From a bacterium (GTDB taxonomy: Bacteria; Desulfobacterota; Binatia; HRBIN30; CADEER01): a DNA stretch of 64,000 nucleotides. The notes beneath the pieces are model-generated. The model saw only the letters and a list, made by a program, of their open reading frames with translations, had not been told where the DNA came from and ran no database searches. The first letter of the stretch is position 1; the number at the start of each line of letters is the position of its first letter. A program made the translations under genes and the position numbers. The stretch spans positions 372,001 to 436,000 of the forward strand of contig JAHBUY010000004.1 of NCBI GenBank assembly GCA_019637795.1. The letters run 5' to 3'. Below, piece by piece: positions 15,107 to 23,201 of this stretch.

Positions 15107-17736
15107 TGGAGCCGGCGGTTGCCCCCGCCCCGATGCCGTCGAGCGCCCCAACCTATGCCGCGGTGCGCGCCCTGGTCGACGCCATGGCGCGCGCCGGCCT
15201 GCGCGACGTCTGCGTCGCCCCGGGCGCGCGCTCGACGCCGCTGGCGCTGGTGGTGGCGCACGATCCGCGCCTGCGCGTCTGGTCGCACCTCGACGAGCGC
15301 AGCGCGGCCTTCTTCGCCCTCGGCCTCGGCCGGGCGACGCGCCGCCCGGCGGCCGTCGTCTGCACCTCCGGCACCGCCGCCGCCAACTTCCTGCCCGCCG
15401 TCGTCGAGGCGGCGCAGGCGCGCGTGCCGCTGCTGCTGCTCACCGCCGACCGCCCGCCCGAGCTGCGCGACTGCGGCGCCTTCCAGGCGATCGATCAGCT
15501 CGCGCTCTTCGGCCGCTACGCCAAGTGGTTCTGCGAGGTCGGCGAGCCGAGCGCCGGGCGCGCCTACTTCCACGCCGTCGGCAGCCGCGCCGTGGCCGTC
15601 GCCGGCGCCGCGCCGCCCGGACCGGTGCATCTCAACCTGCCGCTGCGCGAACCGCTCGGGCCCGACGACCCGCGGGCGCTGCTGCCGGACTCGACCGACG
15701 TCGCGCCGCCGCCGACCGCGCTGCTGACGCCGGGGCGTCTGCCCGATCTCGACGCGCTGGACGCCGCGCTCTCCGTCAGCGCCCGCGGCGTCATCGTCTG
15801 CGGGCCGCTCGACGCCGACGGCGAAACCCGCGCCGCCATCGCGGCGCTGGCGGCGGCGCGCGGCTGGCCGCTGCTGGCCGACGCGACGGCGCAACTGCGC
15901 GACGGCGACCACGATCGCTCGCACGTCATCGCCGCGTACGACGCCCTGCTGCGGGATGCGGCGACGGCGCGCCGTCTGGCCCCCGCGGTCGTCCTGCGCA
16001 TCGGCCCGCTGCCGATCTCGAAGGCGCTGCTGACCTGGCTGCGCGACCTCCCCGACTGCCGGCAGGTGGTGGTCGATCCGTCGGCCGGCTGGGACGATCC
16101 GTTGCAGCGCGCGACGGCCATCGCCCACGCCGACGTGGCGCCGCTCTGCCGCGCCCTGGCGGCGCGCGGCGGGCTGGCGCGCGAGCCGCGGTGGCTCGCC
16201 GCCTGGCGCCGCGCCGATGCCGCCGCCACCGCGGCGGTGGCGCGCCAGCTCGCCGCCGACGACGCCTGCTTCGAGGGCAGCGTCGTCGCCGCGCTCGCCG
16301 CCGAGCTGCCCGCCGGCGCGACGCTGATGGTCGGCAACAGCATGGCGACCCGCGACCTCGACACCTTCTGGTCCGGCGCCGAGCGCGCCGTGCGCGTGCT
16401 GTGCAACCGCGGCGCCAACGGCATCGACGGCTTCGTCTCGACCGCGCTCGGCGTCGCCGCGGCGAGCCCCGGCCCGACCGTGGCGCTCACCGGCGATCTC
16501 GGCTTCCTGCACGACCTCGGCGGCCTGCTGGCGGCGGCGCGGCATGCGCTGCGGGCGGTGTTCGTGGTCTGCAACAACGACGGCGGCGGCATCTTCTCCT
16601 ACCTGCCGCAGGCCGACGGCAGCCCGGCGTTCGAGCGCCTCTTCCGCACCCCGCACGGCCTCGACCTGCGCGGCGGGGTCGAGATGTACGGCTGCGCCTT
16701 CCGTCGCGCGACCTCGCGCGACGCCGTCGCCGCCGCGCTGCGCGCCGCCCTCGCCGCGCCGGGCGTCACGGTCATCGAGGTGCCGATCGCGCTCGCGGGC
16801 AGCGTCGCGCGGCACCGGCGGATCTGGGCCGCCGCCGGCGCGGCGGCGCGCGCCGCCCTCGCCGGGAGCGACCCGCCGGCGCGCGCGGGGGTGCCGCGCG
16901 CACTGGCGGCGAACGGCGTCCGCTACGCGGTGCGCGAGTGGGGCGACGGACCGCCGCTGCTGCTGCTGCACGGCTTCACCGGCAGCGGCGCGCTGTGGGA
17001 GGAGCACGCGCGCCGGCTCGCCGCGCGGTTCCATGTCGTCGCCCCCGACCTGCTCGGCCACGGCGACAGCGACGCGCCGGCCGACGCCGCGCGCTACGCG
17101 ATGCGACGCGCCGTCGACGACCTGGCGGCCCTGCTCGATGCGCTGGCGCTCGAGCGCGTCCACCTGCTCGGCTACTCGCTCGGCGGCCGACTGGCCCTCG
17201 CCTTCGCCGTCGAGCAGCCGGCGCGCGTCGCCTCGCTGATCCTCGAAGGCGCGTCCCCCGGCATCGCCGATGCCGACGAGCGCGCCGCCCGTCGCGCCGC
17301 CGACGCGCAGCTCGCGGAGCGCCTCGAGCGCGACGGCCTGCCCGCCTTCGTCGACGTCTGGATGGCGCAGCCGCTGTTCGCCACCCAGGCCAGGCTGTCG
17401 CCGGCGGCGCGCGCCGCGGCGCGCGCCGCGCGCCTGCGCCAGCGCCCCGCCGGCCTCGCCGGCGCGCTGCGCGGCATCGGCGCCGGCAGCCAGCCCTCGT
17501 ACTGGCACCGCCTGCACGAGCTGGCGATGCCGGTGCTGCTCCTGGCCGGCGCCCACGACGCCAGGTTCCAGGCCATCGCGCGCGCGATGCGCGCGCGCAT
17601 CCCCCAGGCCGTGTCGCGGATCGTCCCCGACGCGGGCCACACCACGCATCTCGAGAACCCGGCGGCGTTCCAGCGCCTGGTCCGCGACTTCCTCGCGGCA
17701 GCCGACGCCGCCCCGTCACTGTCCGCCGCCGGCTGA
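15106..17736 (+). CDS. menDH: SEPHCHC synthase - SHCHC synthase fusion (MenD-MenH)
   Basis: One uninterrupted 876-codon frame encodes two successive enzymes. Residues 1 to about 575 are MenD, the ThDP enzyme joining isochorismate and 2-oxoglutarate: APGARSTPL, LDERSAAFF with Glu64 at the ThDP-activating position, GNSMATRDLDTFW, and LTGDLGFLHDLGG with NNDGGG for ThDP/metal binding. An Ala/Arg-rich linker (about 576-603) leads to an alpha/beta hydrolase, MenH, with LLLHGFTGSG. Its catalytic triad is Ser691 (GYSLGG), Asp818 (GAHDA) and His845 (GHTTHLENP). MenH removes pyruvate from the MenD product. I see no stop or frameshift between the domains; an in-frame GTG at 16891 could in principle allow internal initiation. 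Confidence 0.93.
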   Translation: MEPAVAPAPMPSSAPTYAAVRALVDAMARAGLRDVCVAPGARSTPLALVVAHDPRLRVWSHLDERSAAFFALGLGRATRRPAAVVCTSGTAAANFLPAVVEAAQARVPLLLLTADRPPELRDCGAFQAIDQLALFGRYAKWFCEVGEPSAGRAYFHAVGSRAVAVAGAAPPGPVHLNLPLREPLGPDDPRALLPDSTDVAPPPTALLTPGRLPDLDALDAALSVSARGVIVCGPLDADGETRAAIAALAAARGWPLLADATAQLRDGDHDRSHVIAAYDALLRDAATARRLAPAVVLRIGPLPISKALLTWLRDLPDCRQVVVDPSAGWDDPLQRATAIAHADVAPLCRALAARGGLAREPRWLAAWRRADAAATAAVARQLAADDACFEGSVVAALAAELPAGATLMVGNSMATRDLDTFWSGAERAVRVLCNRGANGIDGFVSTALGVAAASPGPTVALTGDLGFLHDLGGLLAAARHALRAVFVVCNNDGGGIFSYLPQADGSPAFERLFRTPHGLDLRGGVEMYGCAFRRATSRDAVAAALRAALAAPGVTVIEVPIALAGSVARHRRIWAAAGAAARAALAGSDPPARAGVPRALAANGVRYAVREWGDGPPLLLLHGFTGSGALWEEHARRLAARFHVVAPDLLGHGDSDAPADAARYAMRRAVDDLAALLDALALERVHLLGYSLGGRLALAFAVEQPARVASLILEGASPGIADADERAARRAADAQLAERLERDGLPAFVDVWMAQPLFATQARLSPAARAAARAARLRQRPAGLAGALRGIGAGSQPSYWHRLHELAMPVLLLAGAHDARFQAIARAMRARIPQAVSRIVPDAGHTTHLENPAAFQRLVRDFLAAADAAPSLSAAG

Positions 17737-17763
17737 GGGCCGCGGTCGACAGCGGAGAACCCC

Positions 17764-18582
17764 ATGTCCATCGAGTGGAAACCCCGCCGCGCCTACACCG
17801 ACATCCGCTACGAGGTCGGCGAGGGCATCGCCAAGATCACCATCAACCGCCCCGAGGTGCGCAACGCCTTCCGGCCGCAGACCGTGATGGAGCTGCTCGA
17901 CGCCTTCGCCGCGGCGCGCGAGGACCGCGCGGTCGGCGTCATCATCCTCACCGGCGAGGGTCCGGACGCCTTCTGCTCCGGCGGCGACCAGCGGGTGCGC
18001 GGCGCGGCCGGCTACGTCGGCGACGACGGCGTGCCGCGCCTCAACGTCCTCGACCTGCAGCGCCTGATCCGCGCCATCCCCAAGCCGGTCATCGCCATGG
18101 TCGCCGGCTACGCGATCGGCGGCGGCCACGTCCTGCACCTGGTCTGCGATCTCACCATCGCCGCCGACAATGCCCGCTTCGGCCAGACCGGACCGCGCGT
18201 CGGCAGTTTCGACGCCGGCTACGGCGCGACGCTGATGGCGCGCATCGTCGGCCACAAGAAGGCGCGCGAGATCTGGTACCTCTGCCGCCAGTACGACGCG
18301 CAGCAGGCGCTGGCGATGGGCCTGGTGAACGCCGTCGTGCCGCTGGCGCGCCTGGAGGAGGAGACGGTGCAGTGGGCGCGCGAGATGCTCGCCAACTCGC
18401 CGATGGCGCTGCGCTGCCTGAAGGCCGCCTTCAACGCCGATACCGACGGCCTGGCCGGTCTGCAGGAGCTGGCCGGCAACGCGACCCTGCTCTTCTACAT
18501 GAGCGAGGAAGGCCAGGAGGGGCGGAACGCGTTCCTGGAGAAGCGGCCGCCCGACTTCTCGAAGTATCCGCGCCTGCCGTGA
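17764..18582 (+). CDS. menB: 1,4-Dihydroxy-2-naphthoyl-CoA synthase
   Basis: 272 residues of a typical MenB crotonase. It closes the second ring by converting o-succinylbenzoyl-CoA to 1,4-dihydroxy-2-naphthoyl-CoA. The signature [46 protein letters not shown] and the C-terminal [16 protein letters not shown] are all present. The conserved Asp and Tyr of the active site lie in the SFDAGYG and neighbouring segments. It starts 27 bases after menD-menH, with GGAG in the spacer, and is followed by menA after 20 bases. Confidence 0.97.
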   Translation: MSIEWKPRRAYTDIRYEVGEGIAKITINRPEVRNAFRPQTVMELLDAFAAAREDRAVGVIILTGEGPDAFCSGGDQRVRGAAGYVGDDGVPRLNVLDLQRLIRAIPKPVIAMVAGYAIGGGHVLHLVCDLTIAADNARFGQTGPRVGSFDAGYGATLMARIVGHKKAREIWYLCRQYDAQQALAMGLVNAVVPLARLEEETVQWAREMLANSPMALRCLKAAFNADTDGLAGLQELAGNATLLFYMSEEGQEGRNAFLEKRPPDFSKYPRLP

Positions 18583-18602
18583 GCCGCGGCGACGGAGCAG
18601 CG

Positions 18603-19487
18603 ATGACGGATCCGGCCGCCCACCCCTGGCTGCTCGCCATCCGCCCGAGAACGCTGAGCGCCGCGGTGGCGCCGGTGCTGGTCGGTTCGGCGATCGCGGC
18701 GCGCGCCGGGGGGTTCCGCGCCGGTCCGGCGGCGGCGGCGCTGAGCGGCGCGCTGCTGCTGCAGATCGCCGCCAATCTCGCCAACGACGTCGACGATTTC
18801 GAGCGCGGCGCCGATACCGCGGCGCGCCGAGGGCCGATCCGCGTGACGCAGAGCGGGCTGCTCCCGGCGCGGCAGGTGCGGACCGCGCAGTGGCTCGCCT
18901 TCGCCCTCGCGGCGCTGGTCGGGCTCTACCTGATCGCGACCGCCGGCTGGCCGGTCGCCGTGCTCGGCGCCGCCGCCGTCGCCGCCGCCTGGGCCTACAC
19001 CGGCGGGCCGTGGCCGCTCGGCTATCACGGCCTGGGCGAGGTCTGCGTCTTCCTCTTCTTCGGCGTCGCCGCGGTGGTCGGCACGACCTACGTGCAGACC
19101 GCCGCCCTCGATCCGCTGGCGCTGCTCGCCGCCCTGCCGGTGGGCGCGCTGATCACCGCCATCCTGGTGGTCAACAACACCCGCGACGCCGACACCGACC
19201 GCGCCGCCGGCAAGCGGACGCTGGCGGTGCGCCTCGGCACGGCGGCCGGCCGGGTCGCATACGCGCTGCTGCTCGGCTTCGCCTATCTCGTCCCGCTGCT
19301 GCTGTGGACGCGCGGCTGGACGTCCCCCTGGGTGCTGCTGCCGCTCGCCACCCTGCCGCTCGCCGGGCGCCGCGTCGCCGACATGGGACGCGCCGCCGAC
19401 GGCCCGGCGTTCAATGCGCTGCTCGCGGCGACCGCGCAGTTGCAACTCGGGTTCGCGGTCCTGTTCGCCGCCGGCCTGTTGCGATGA
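18603..19487 (+). CDS. menA: 1,4-Dihydroxy-2-naphthoate polyprenyltransferase
   Basis: 294 residues, about eight or nine hydrophobic helices, UbiA superfamily. The first Asp-rich motif is NLANDVDDFERGADT and the second NNTRDADTDRAAGKRTL; both bind the Mg-polyprenyl diphosphate. GPIRVTQSGLL is typical of MenA. It attaches the prenyl tail to dihydroxynaphthoate in the inner membrane, giving demethylmenaquinone. The start at 18603 follows a GGAG. The stop overlaps the ATG of menC-menE (ATGA), suggesting translational coupling. Confidence 0.95.
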   Translation: MTDPAAHPWLLAIRPRTLSAAVAPVLVGSAIAARAGGFRAGPAAAALSGALLLQIAANLANDVDDFERGADTAARRGPIRVTQSGLLPARQVRTAQWLAFALAALVGLYLIATAGWPVAVLGAAAVAAAWAYTGGPWPLGYHGLGEVCVFLFFGVAAVVGTTYVQTAALDPLALLAALPVGALITAILVVNNTRDADTDRAAGKRTLAVRLGTAAGRVAYALLLGFAYLVPLLLWTRGWTSPWVLLPLATLPLAGRRVADMGRAADGPAFNALLAATAQLQLGFAVLFAAGLLR

Positions 19488-21919
19488 GCGGGACGGCGCG
19501 CGCCACGCCGTTCGCGCTGCCGCTCGTCCGTCCGCTGCGCATCGCCGGCGTCGCCGTGGCGGCGCGCTTCGGCACCCTGTTCGAGCTCGGCCGCGGCTGC
19601 GGCGAAGCGAGCGCGCGTCCGGGAGCGGCACCGCCGGACGTCGTCAGCGCCGCCGCCCGGCGCGCCGCGCTCGAGTGCGCGGCCCTCGACGACCGGGCGC
19701 GGGCCGCCGGCGTGCCGCTGGCGGCGCTGCTCGGCGGCGTGCGCCGCCGGCGCATTCCGCTCAACGCCCTGCTCGCCGCCGGCGACCCCGAGGCGGCCGC
19801 CGCCGAGGCCGCGGCATGGGTGCGGCGCGGCGTCCGCTGCCTCAAGCTGAAGCTCGACCCGACGGATCTCGCCGGCGAGCGGCGGCGATTGGCCGCCGTC
19901 CGCGCCGCGGTCGGCCCGGCGGTCGCGCTGCGCGCCGACGCCAACGCGGCGTGGTCGGTGGACGACGCGATCGCGGCGCTGCGGGCGCTCGCCGCATACG
20001 ACCTCGAGTACGTCGAGCAGCCGGTGGCGGACATCGCCGGCCTGGCGGCGGTGCGCCGCGCCGTCCCGGTGGCCATCGCCGCCGACGAATCCGCCGCCGA
20101 CCTGGCAGGCGTGGAGCGGCTCATCGCCGCCGCGGCGGCCGACGTGATCGTCATCAAACCGGCGTGGCTGGGTCTGCGCGACAGCATCGCCGTCGCGCGC
20201 CGCGCCCGCGCCGCCGGGCTCGGCGTGACGGTGACCTCGGCGCTCGACGCGAGCGTCGGCATCGCCGCCGCGGCGCAGGTGGCGGCGGCGATCGAGGGAC
20301 CGCTGCTGGCCTGCGGGCTGGCGACGGCGGCGCTGCTGGCAAGCGACCTGGTGCGGTCGCCGCTGGCCATCGCCGACGGCGCGCTGGTGGTGCCCGAGGC
20401 ACCCGGGCTGGGCGTCGAGGTCGACGCCGCGGCGCTGGCGCGGGCGCAGATGGGGACGGCGTATGCGGTCGATGCCGAGGCCATCCCACGATCCCGACGC
20501 CGCGCGGCGCCGCCCCCGACCGCGGCGCCGGCCGCGCGTTCGCTCCTGGCCGAGCGGGCGGCGACGCATGGCGAACGCGTCGCGCTCGAGGACGGCGAGC
20601 GGACGCTCACCTTCGCGGCGCTGCACCGGCGCGCCGCCGCGGTGGCGGCTCGGCTCGCGACCGCCGGCGTCGGCGGCGGCGAGCGCGTCGGGCTGCTGCT
20701 CGGCGATCGCCTCGCCTTCGCCGTCTGGCTGCACGGCATCGCCCACCGCGGCGCGGTGGCGGTGCCGCTCGGCGAGCGGCTGACCGCGGCGGAGCTGGAA
20801 CGACAGTTGCGCGCGGCGCCGTGCCGGGCGCTGATCACCGACGGCGACACCGACGCGCTGGCGCGCGCGTTGCCGGATGCGCTGGTCGGCGCGCGCCTGG
20901 CCGGGTCCGACATCGGCAGCGGCAACGCGCCCGCGGCGCCCTTCGATCCCGCGGCGCCGCACAGCATCGTCTTCACCTCCGGCAGCAGCGGGGCGCCGAA
21001 GCCGATCGCGCTCACCGCCGGCAACCACTACTGGAGCGCGCTCGGCTCGGCGCTGGCGCTCGGCGTGCGCGACGACGACCGCTGGCTCGCCTGCCTGCCC
21101 CTGCACCACGTCGGCGGCCTCGCCATCCTGATGCGCGGCCTGGTGTCGGCGCTCCCGGTGGTGTTGCAGCCGCGCTTCGACCCGGCGGCGGTGAATGCCG
21201 CCATCGACGGCGCCGGCATCTCGCGCCTCTCGCTGGTGCCGACCATGCTGCAGCGGGTGCTCGAGGCGCGCGGCGCGCGCCCCTTCCCGCCGCGTCTGCG
21301 CACCGTGCTGCTCGGCGGCGCGCCGGCGCCGCGCGCGCTGCTCGCGGCGTGCGCGCGCCGCGGCGTGCCGGTGGTGACCACCTACGGCATGACCGAGGCG
21401 GCGTCGCAGATCGCGGTCGACGGCCGGCCGCTGCTCGGCGTCTCGATCCGGGTGCGGCGCGACGGGGCGCTGGCGCCGCCCGGCGTGGTCGGAATCGTCG
21501 AGATCGACGGCCCGGTGGTCAGCCCGCTCGCGCGCGACGGCGAGGGCTGGCTGGCGACGCGCGACCTCGGCGTCCTGGCGGCCGACGGCCGCCTGGCGAT
21601 CGTCGGCCGCGCCGACGACGTCATCATCAGCGGCGGCGAGAACGTGCACCCGCGCGAGGTCGAGGAGGCGCTCGAGAGCCATCCCGGAATCGCCGAGGCC
21701 TGCGTCTTCGGCCTCCCCGATCCGATCTGGGGCGAGATCGTCGCCGCCTGGGTGCGGCCGCTGACGGCGCCGGGTCCCGACCCCGGGGCGCTGCTCGCCC
21801 ACGCGCGGGCGCGGCTGGCGAGCGGCAAGGTGCCGCGCCGGCTGCGCGTGGTCGCCGACTTCCCGCGCTCGCCGGCCGGCAAGATCCTGCGCCGCGCGGT
21901 GCGCGCCGCGGCGCGCTGA
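19484..21919 (+). CDS. menCE: o-Succinylbenzoate synthase - o-succinylbenzoyl-CoA ligase fusion (MenC-MenE)
   Basis: A single 811-residue chain. Residues 1 to about 328 are MenC of the enolase superfamily, with every catalytic residue in place: Lys121 and Lys123 (LKLKL), metal ligands Asp152 (RADANAAW), Glu178 (EYVEQP) and Asp201 (AADES), and Lys225 (IVIKPAW). A short Arg/Pro/Ala linker leads to MenE, an AMP-forming acyl-CoA ligase: VFTSGSSGAPKP, TTYGMTEA, TRDLG, the hinge GRADDVIISGGENVHPREVEEAL, and the catalytic-Lys segment SPAGKILRR. The two halves perform consecutive steps, dehydration of SHCHC to o-succinylbenzoate and its CoA activation. I see no internal stop. Confidence 0.93.
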   Translation: MSGTARATPFALPLVRPLRIAGVAVAARFGTLFELGRGCGEASARPGAAPPDVVSAAARRAALECAALDDRARAAGVPLAALLGGVRRRRIPLNALLAAGDPEAAAAEAAAWVRRGVRCLKLKLDPTDLAGERRRLAAVRAAVGPAVALRADANAAWSVDDAIAALRALAAYDLEYVEQPVADIAGLAAVRRAVPVAIAADESAADLAGVERLIAAAAADVIVIKPAWLGLRDSIAVARRARAAGLGVTVTSALDASVGIAAAAQVAAAIEGPLLACGLATAALLASDLVRSPLAIADGALVVPEAPGLGVEVDAAALARAQMGTAYAVDAEAIPRSRRRAAPPPTAAPAARSLLAERAATHGERVALEDGERTLTFAALHRRAAAVAARLATAGVGGGERVGLLLGDRLAFAVWLHGIAHRGAVAVPLGERLTAAELERQLRAAPCRALITDGDTDALARALPDALVGARLAGSDIGSGNAPAAPFDPAAPHSIVFTSGSSGAPKPIALTAGNHYWSALGSALALGVRDDDRWLACLPLHHVGGLAILMRGLVSALPVVLQPRFDPAAVNAAIDGAGISRLSLVPTMLQRVLEARGARPFPPRLRTVLLGGAPAPRALLAACARRGVPVVTTYGMTEAASQIAVDGRPLLGVSIRVRRDGALAPPGVVGIVEIDGPVVSPLARDGEGWLATRDLGVLAADGRLAIVGRADDVIISGGENVHPREVEEALESHPGIAEACVFGLPDPIWGEIVAAWVRPLTAPGPDPGALLAHARARLASGKVPRRLRVVADFPRSPAGKILRRAVRAAAR

Positions 21920-21955
21920 CGGCGCGGCGACCGCGGCCCGGGCGCGGACCCCACG

Positions 21956-21985
21956 TTGCCGCCGCTCGCGGCGTGCGCTTTATTC
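21956..21985 (+). promoter_or_regulatory. Possible promoter of the isocitrate dehydrogenase gene
   Basis: TTGCCG (21956-21961) and TTATTC (21980-21985) are 18 bases apart in the 108-base gap after the menaquinone operon. The T-rich CTTTATTC is unusual for the local composition. The gene then has its own GGAGG Shine-Dalgarno. Confidence 0.3.
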
Positions 21986-22027
21986 GGCCGGCGCGGATCT
22001 GGGCAACCCGCCGGACGCGGAGGTGGC

Positions 22028-23056
22028 ATGAGCAAGCACTCGGTGGTGTGCATCCCAGGCGACGGCATCGGCCCGGAGGTGATGACGGCCGTGCAACGCA
22101 TCCTCGCGGCGGCCGACGCGCCGCTCGAGTGGGTCGAGCGCCAGGCCGGCCTGGCGGCCCTCGCGGAGAGCACGGACGTCCTGCCGGCCGCGACCCTGGA
22201 GGCGATCGAGCACTGCGGCGTCGCCCTCAAGGGCCCGTGCACGACGCCGGTGGGCGAGGGCTTCACCTCGGTCAACGTGCAGTTGCGCAAGCGCATGACG
22301 CTGTACGCGGCGGTGCGGCCGGTGCGCAATCTGGCCGGGGTGCAGACGCGCTTCGACGGCGTCGACCTGATCATCATCCGCGAGAACACCGAAGGGCTCT
22401 ACAGCGGCATCGAGAACCAGATCACCGATGACGCGGTGATGAGCATGAAGGTGGCGACCCACACCGCCTGCACCCGCATCGCCCACTGGGCGTTCCGCTT
22501 CGCCACCCGCCGCCAGCGGCGCAAGATCACCGTCTTCCACAAGGCCAACATCATGAAGATGACCGACGGCCTGTTCCTGCGCGAAGCGCGGCGGGTGCAC
22601 CAGCGCGAGTACCCGAACATCGACTACCAGGAGATGATCATCGACGCCGGCTGCATGAAGCTGGTGCAGGATCCGACCCAGTTCGACGTGCTGCTGCTCG
22701 AGAACCTGTACGGCGACGTGGTCAGCGACCTGTGCGCCGGGCTGGTCGGCGGCCTCGGCGTCGTTCCCGGCGCCAACTACGGCGATCGCCATGCGGTCTT
22801 CGAAGCGGTGCACGGCTCGGCGCCCGACATCGCCGGCAGCGGCATCGCCAATCCGCTGGCGCTGCTGATGTCAGCGGTGATGATGCTCAACCACCTCGCC
22901 GACGAGCGCGACGACCCCCGTTGCCGGCAGGTCGGGGAGCGGATCAAGCGCGCCTACGACGGCGCCCTCGAGGCGGGAGAGAAGACCCGCGACCTCGGCG
23001 GCTCGCTCGGCACCGACGGCTTCGCCAACGCCGTCATCCGCCGCCTCGCCGGTTGA
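22028..23056 (+). CDS. NAD-dependent isocitrate dehydrogenase (isocitrate/isopropylmalate dehydrogenase family)
   Basis: 342 residues from the ATG at 22028, which has CGGAGG about 5 bases upstream. IPGDGIGPEV opens the beta-decarboxylating dehydrogenase fold. TSVNVQLRKRMTLYAAVRP carries the Ser, Asn and Arg residues that bind isocitrate, which separates it from LeuB-type enzymes. IIIRENTEGLYSGIE, YGDVVSDLCAGLVGGLG and HGSAPDIAGSGIANP are the remaining signatures. Length and the compact form fit the NAD-type (homo-oligomeric, eukaryotic IDH3-like) group of the TCA cycle. A homoisocitrate or tartrate-type relative is less likely given the NVQLRK segment. Confidence 0.88.
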   Translation: MSKHSVVCIPGDGIGPEVMTAVQRILAAADAPLEWVERQAGLAALAESTDVLPAATLEAIEHCGVALKGPCTTPVGEGFTSVNVQLRKRMTLYAAVRPVRNLAGVQTRFDGVDLIIIRENTEGLYSGIENQITDDAVMSMKVATHTACTRIAHWAFRFATRRQRRKITVFHKANIMKMTDGLFLREARRVHQREYPNIDYQEMIIDAGCMKLVQDPTQFDVLLLENLYGDVVSDLCAGLVGGLGVVPGANYGDRHAVFEAVHGSAPDIAGSGIANPLALLMSAVMMLNHLADERDDPRCRQVGERIKRAYDGALEAGEKTRDLGGSLGTDGFANAVIRRLAG

Positions 23057-23201
23057 CCGGTCCCGCCGACCGCCCACGGCCGGTGCCGCAGCGCGTCCAC
23101 GGCGGTACGCCGGGTGGCGCACAATCGTCCGGCGGCGGCGGCGGCGGGCGTGTCCTTCCCGACGCCAGGGCTGGCGCCGAACTTGCTGATCCCCGCCCTC
23201 C

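Noticed and set aside
15106-17736. The MenD-MenH fusion as a sequencing artefact
   Set aside because: The linker is in frame with normal composition, and there is no stop on either side. The same operon contains a second, equally clean fusion, so a double error is unlikely.
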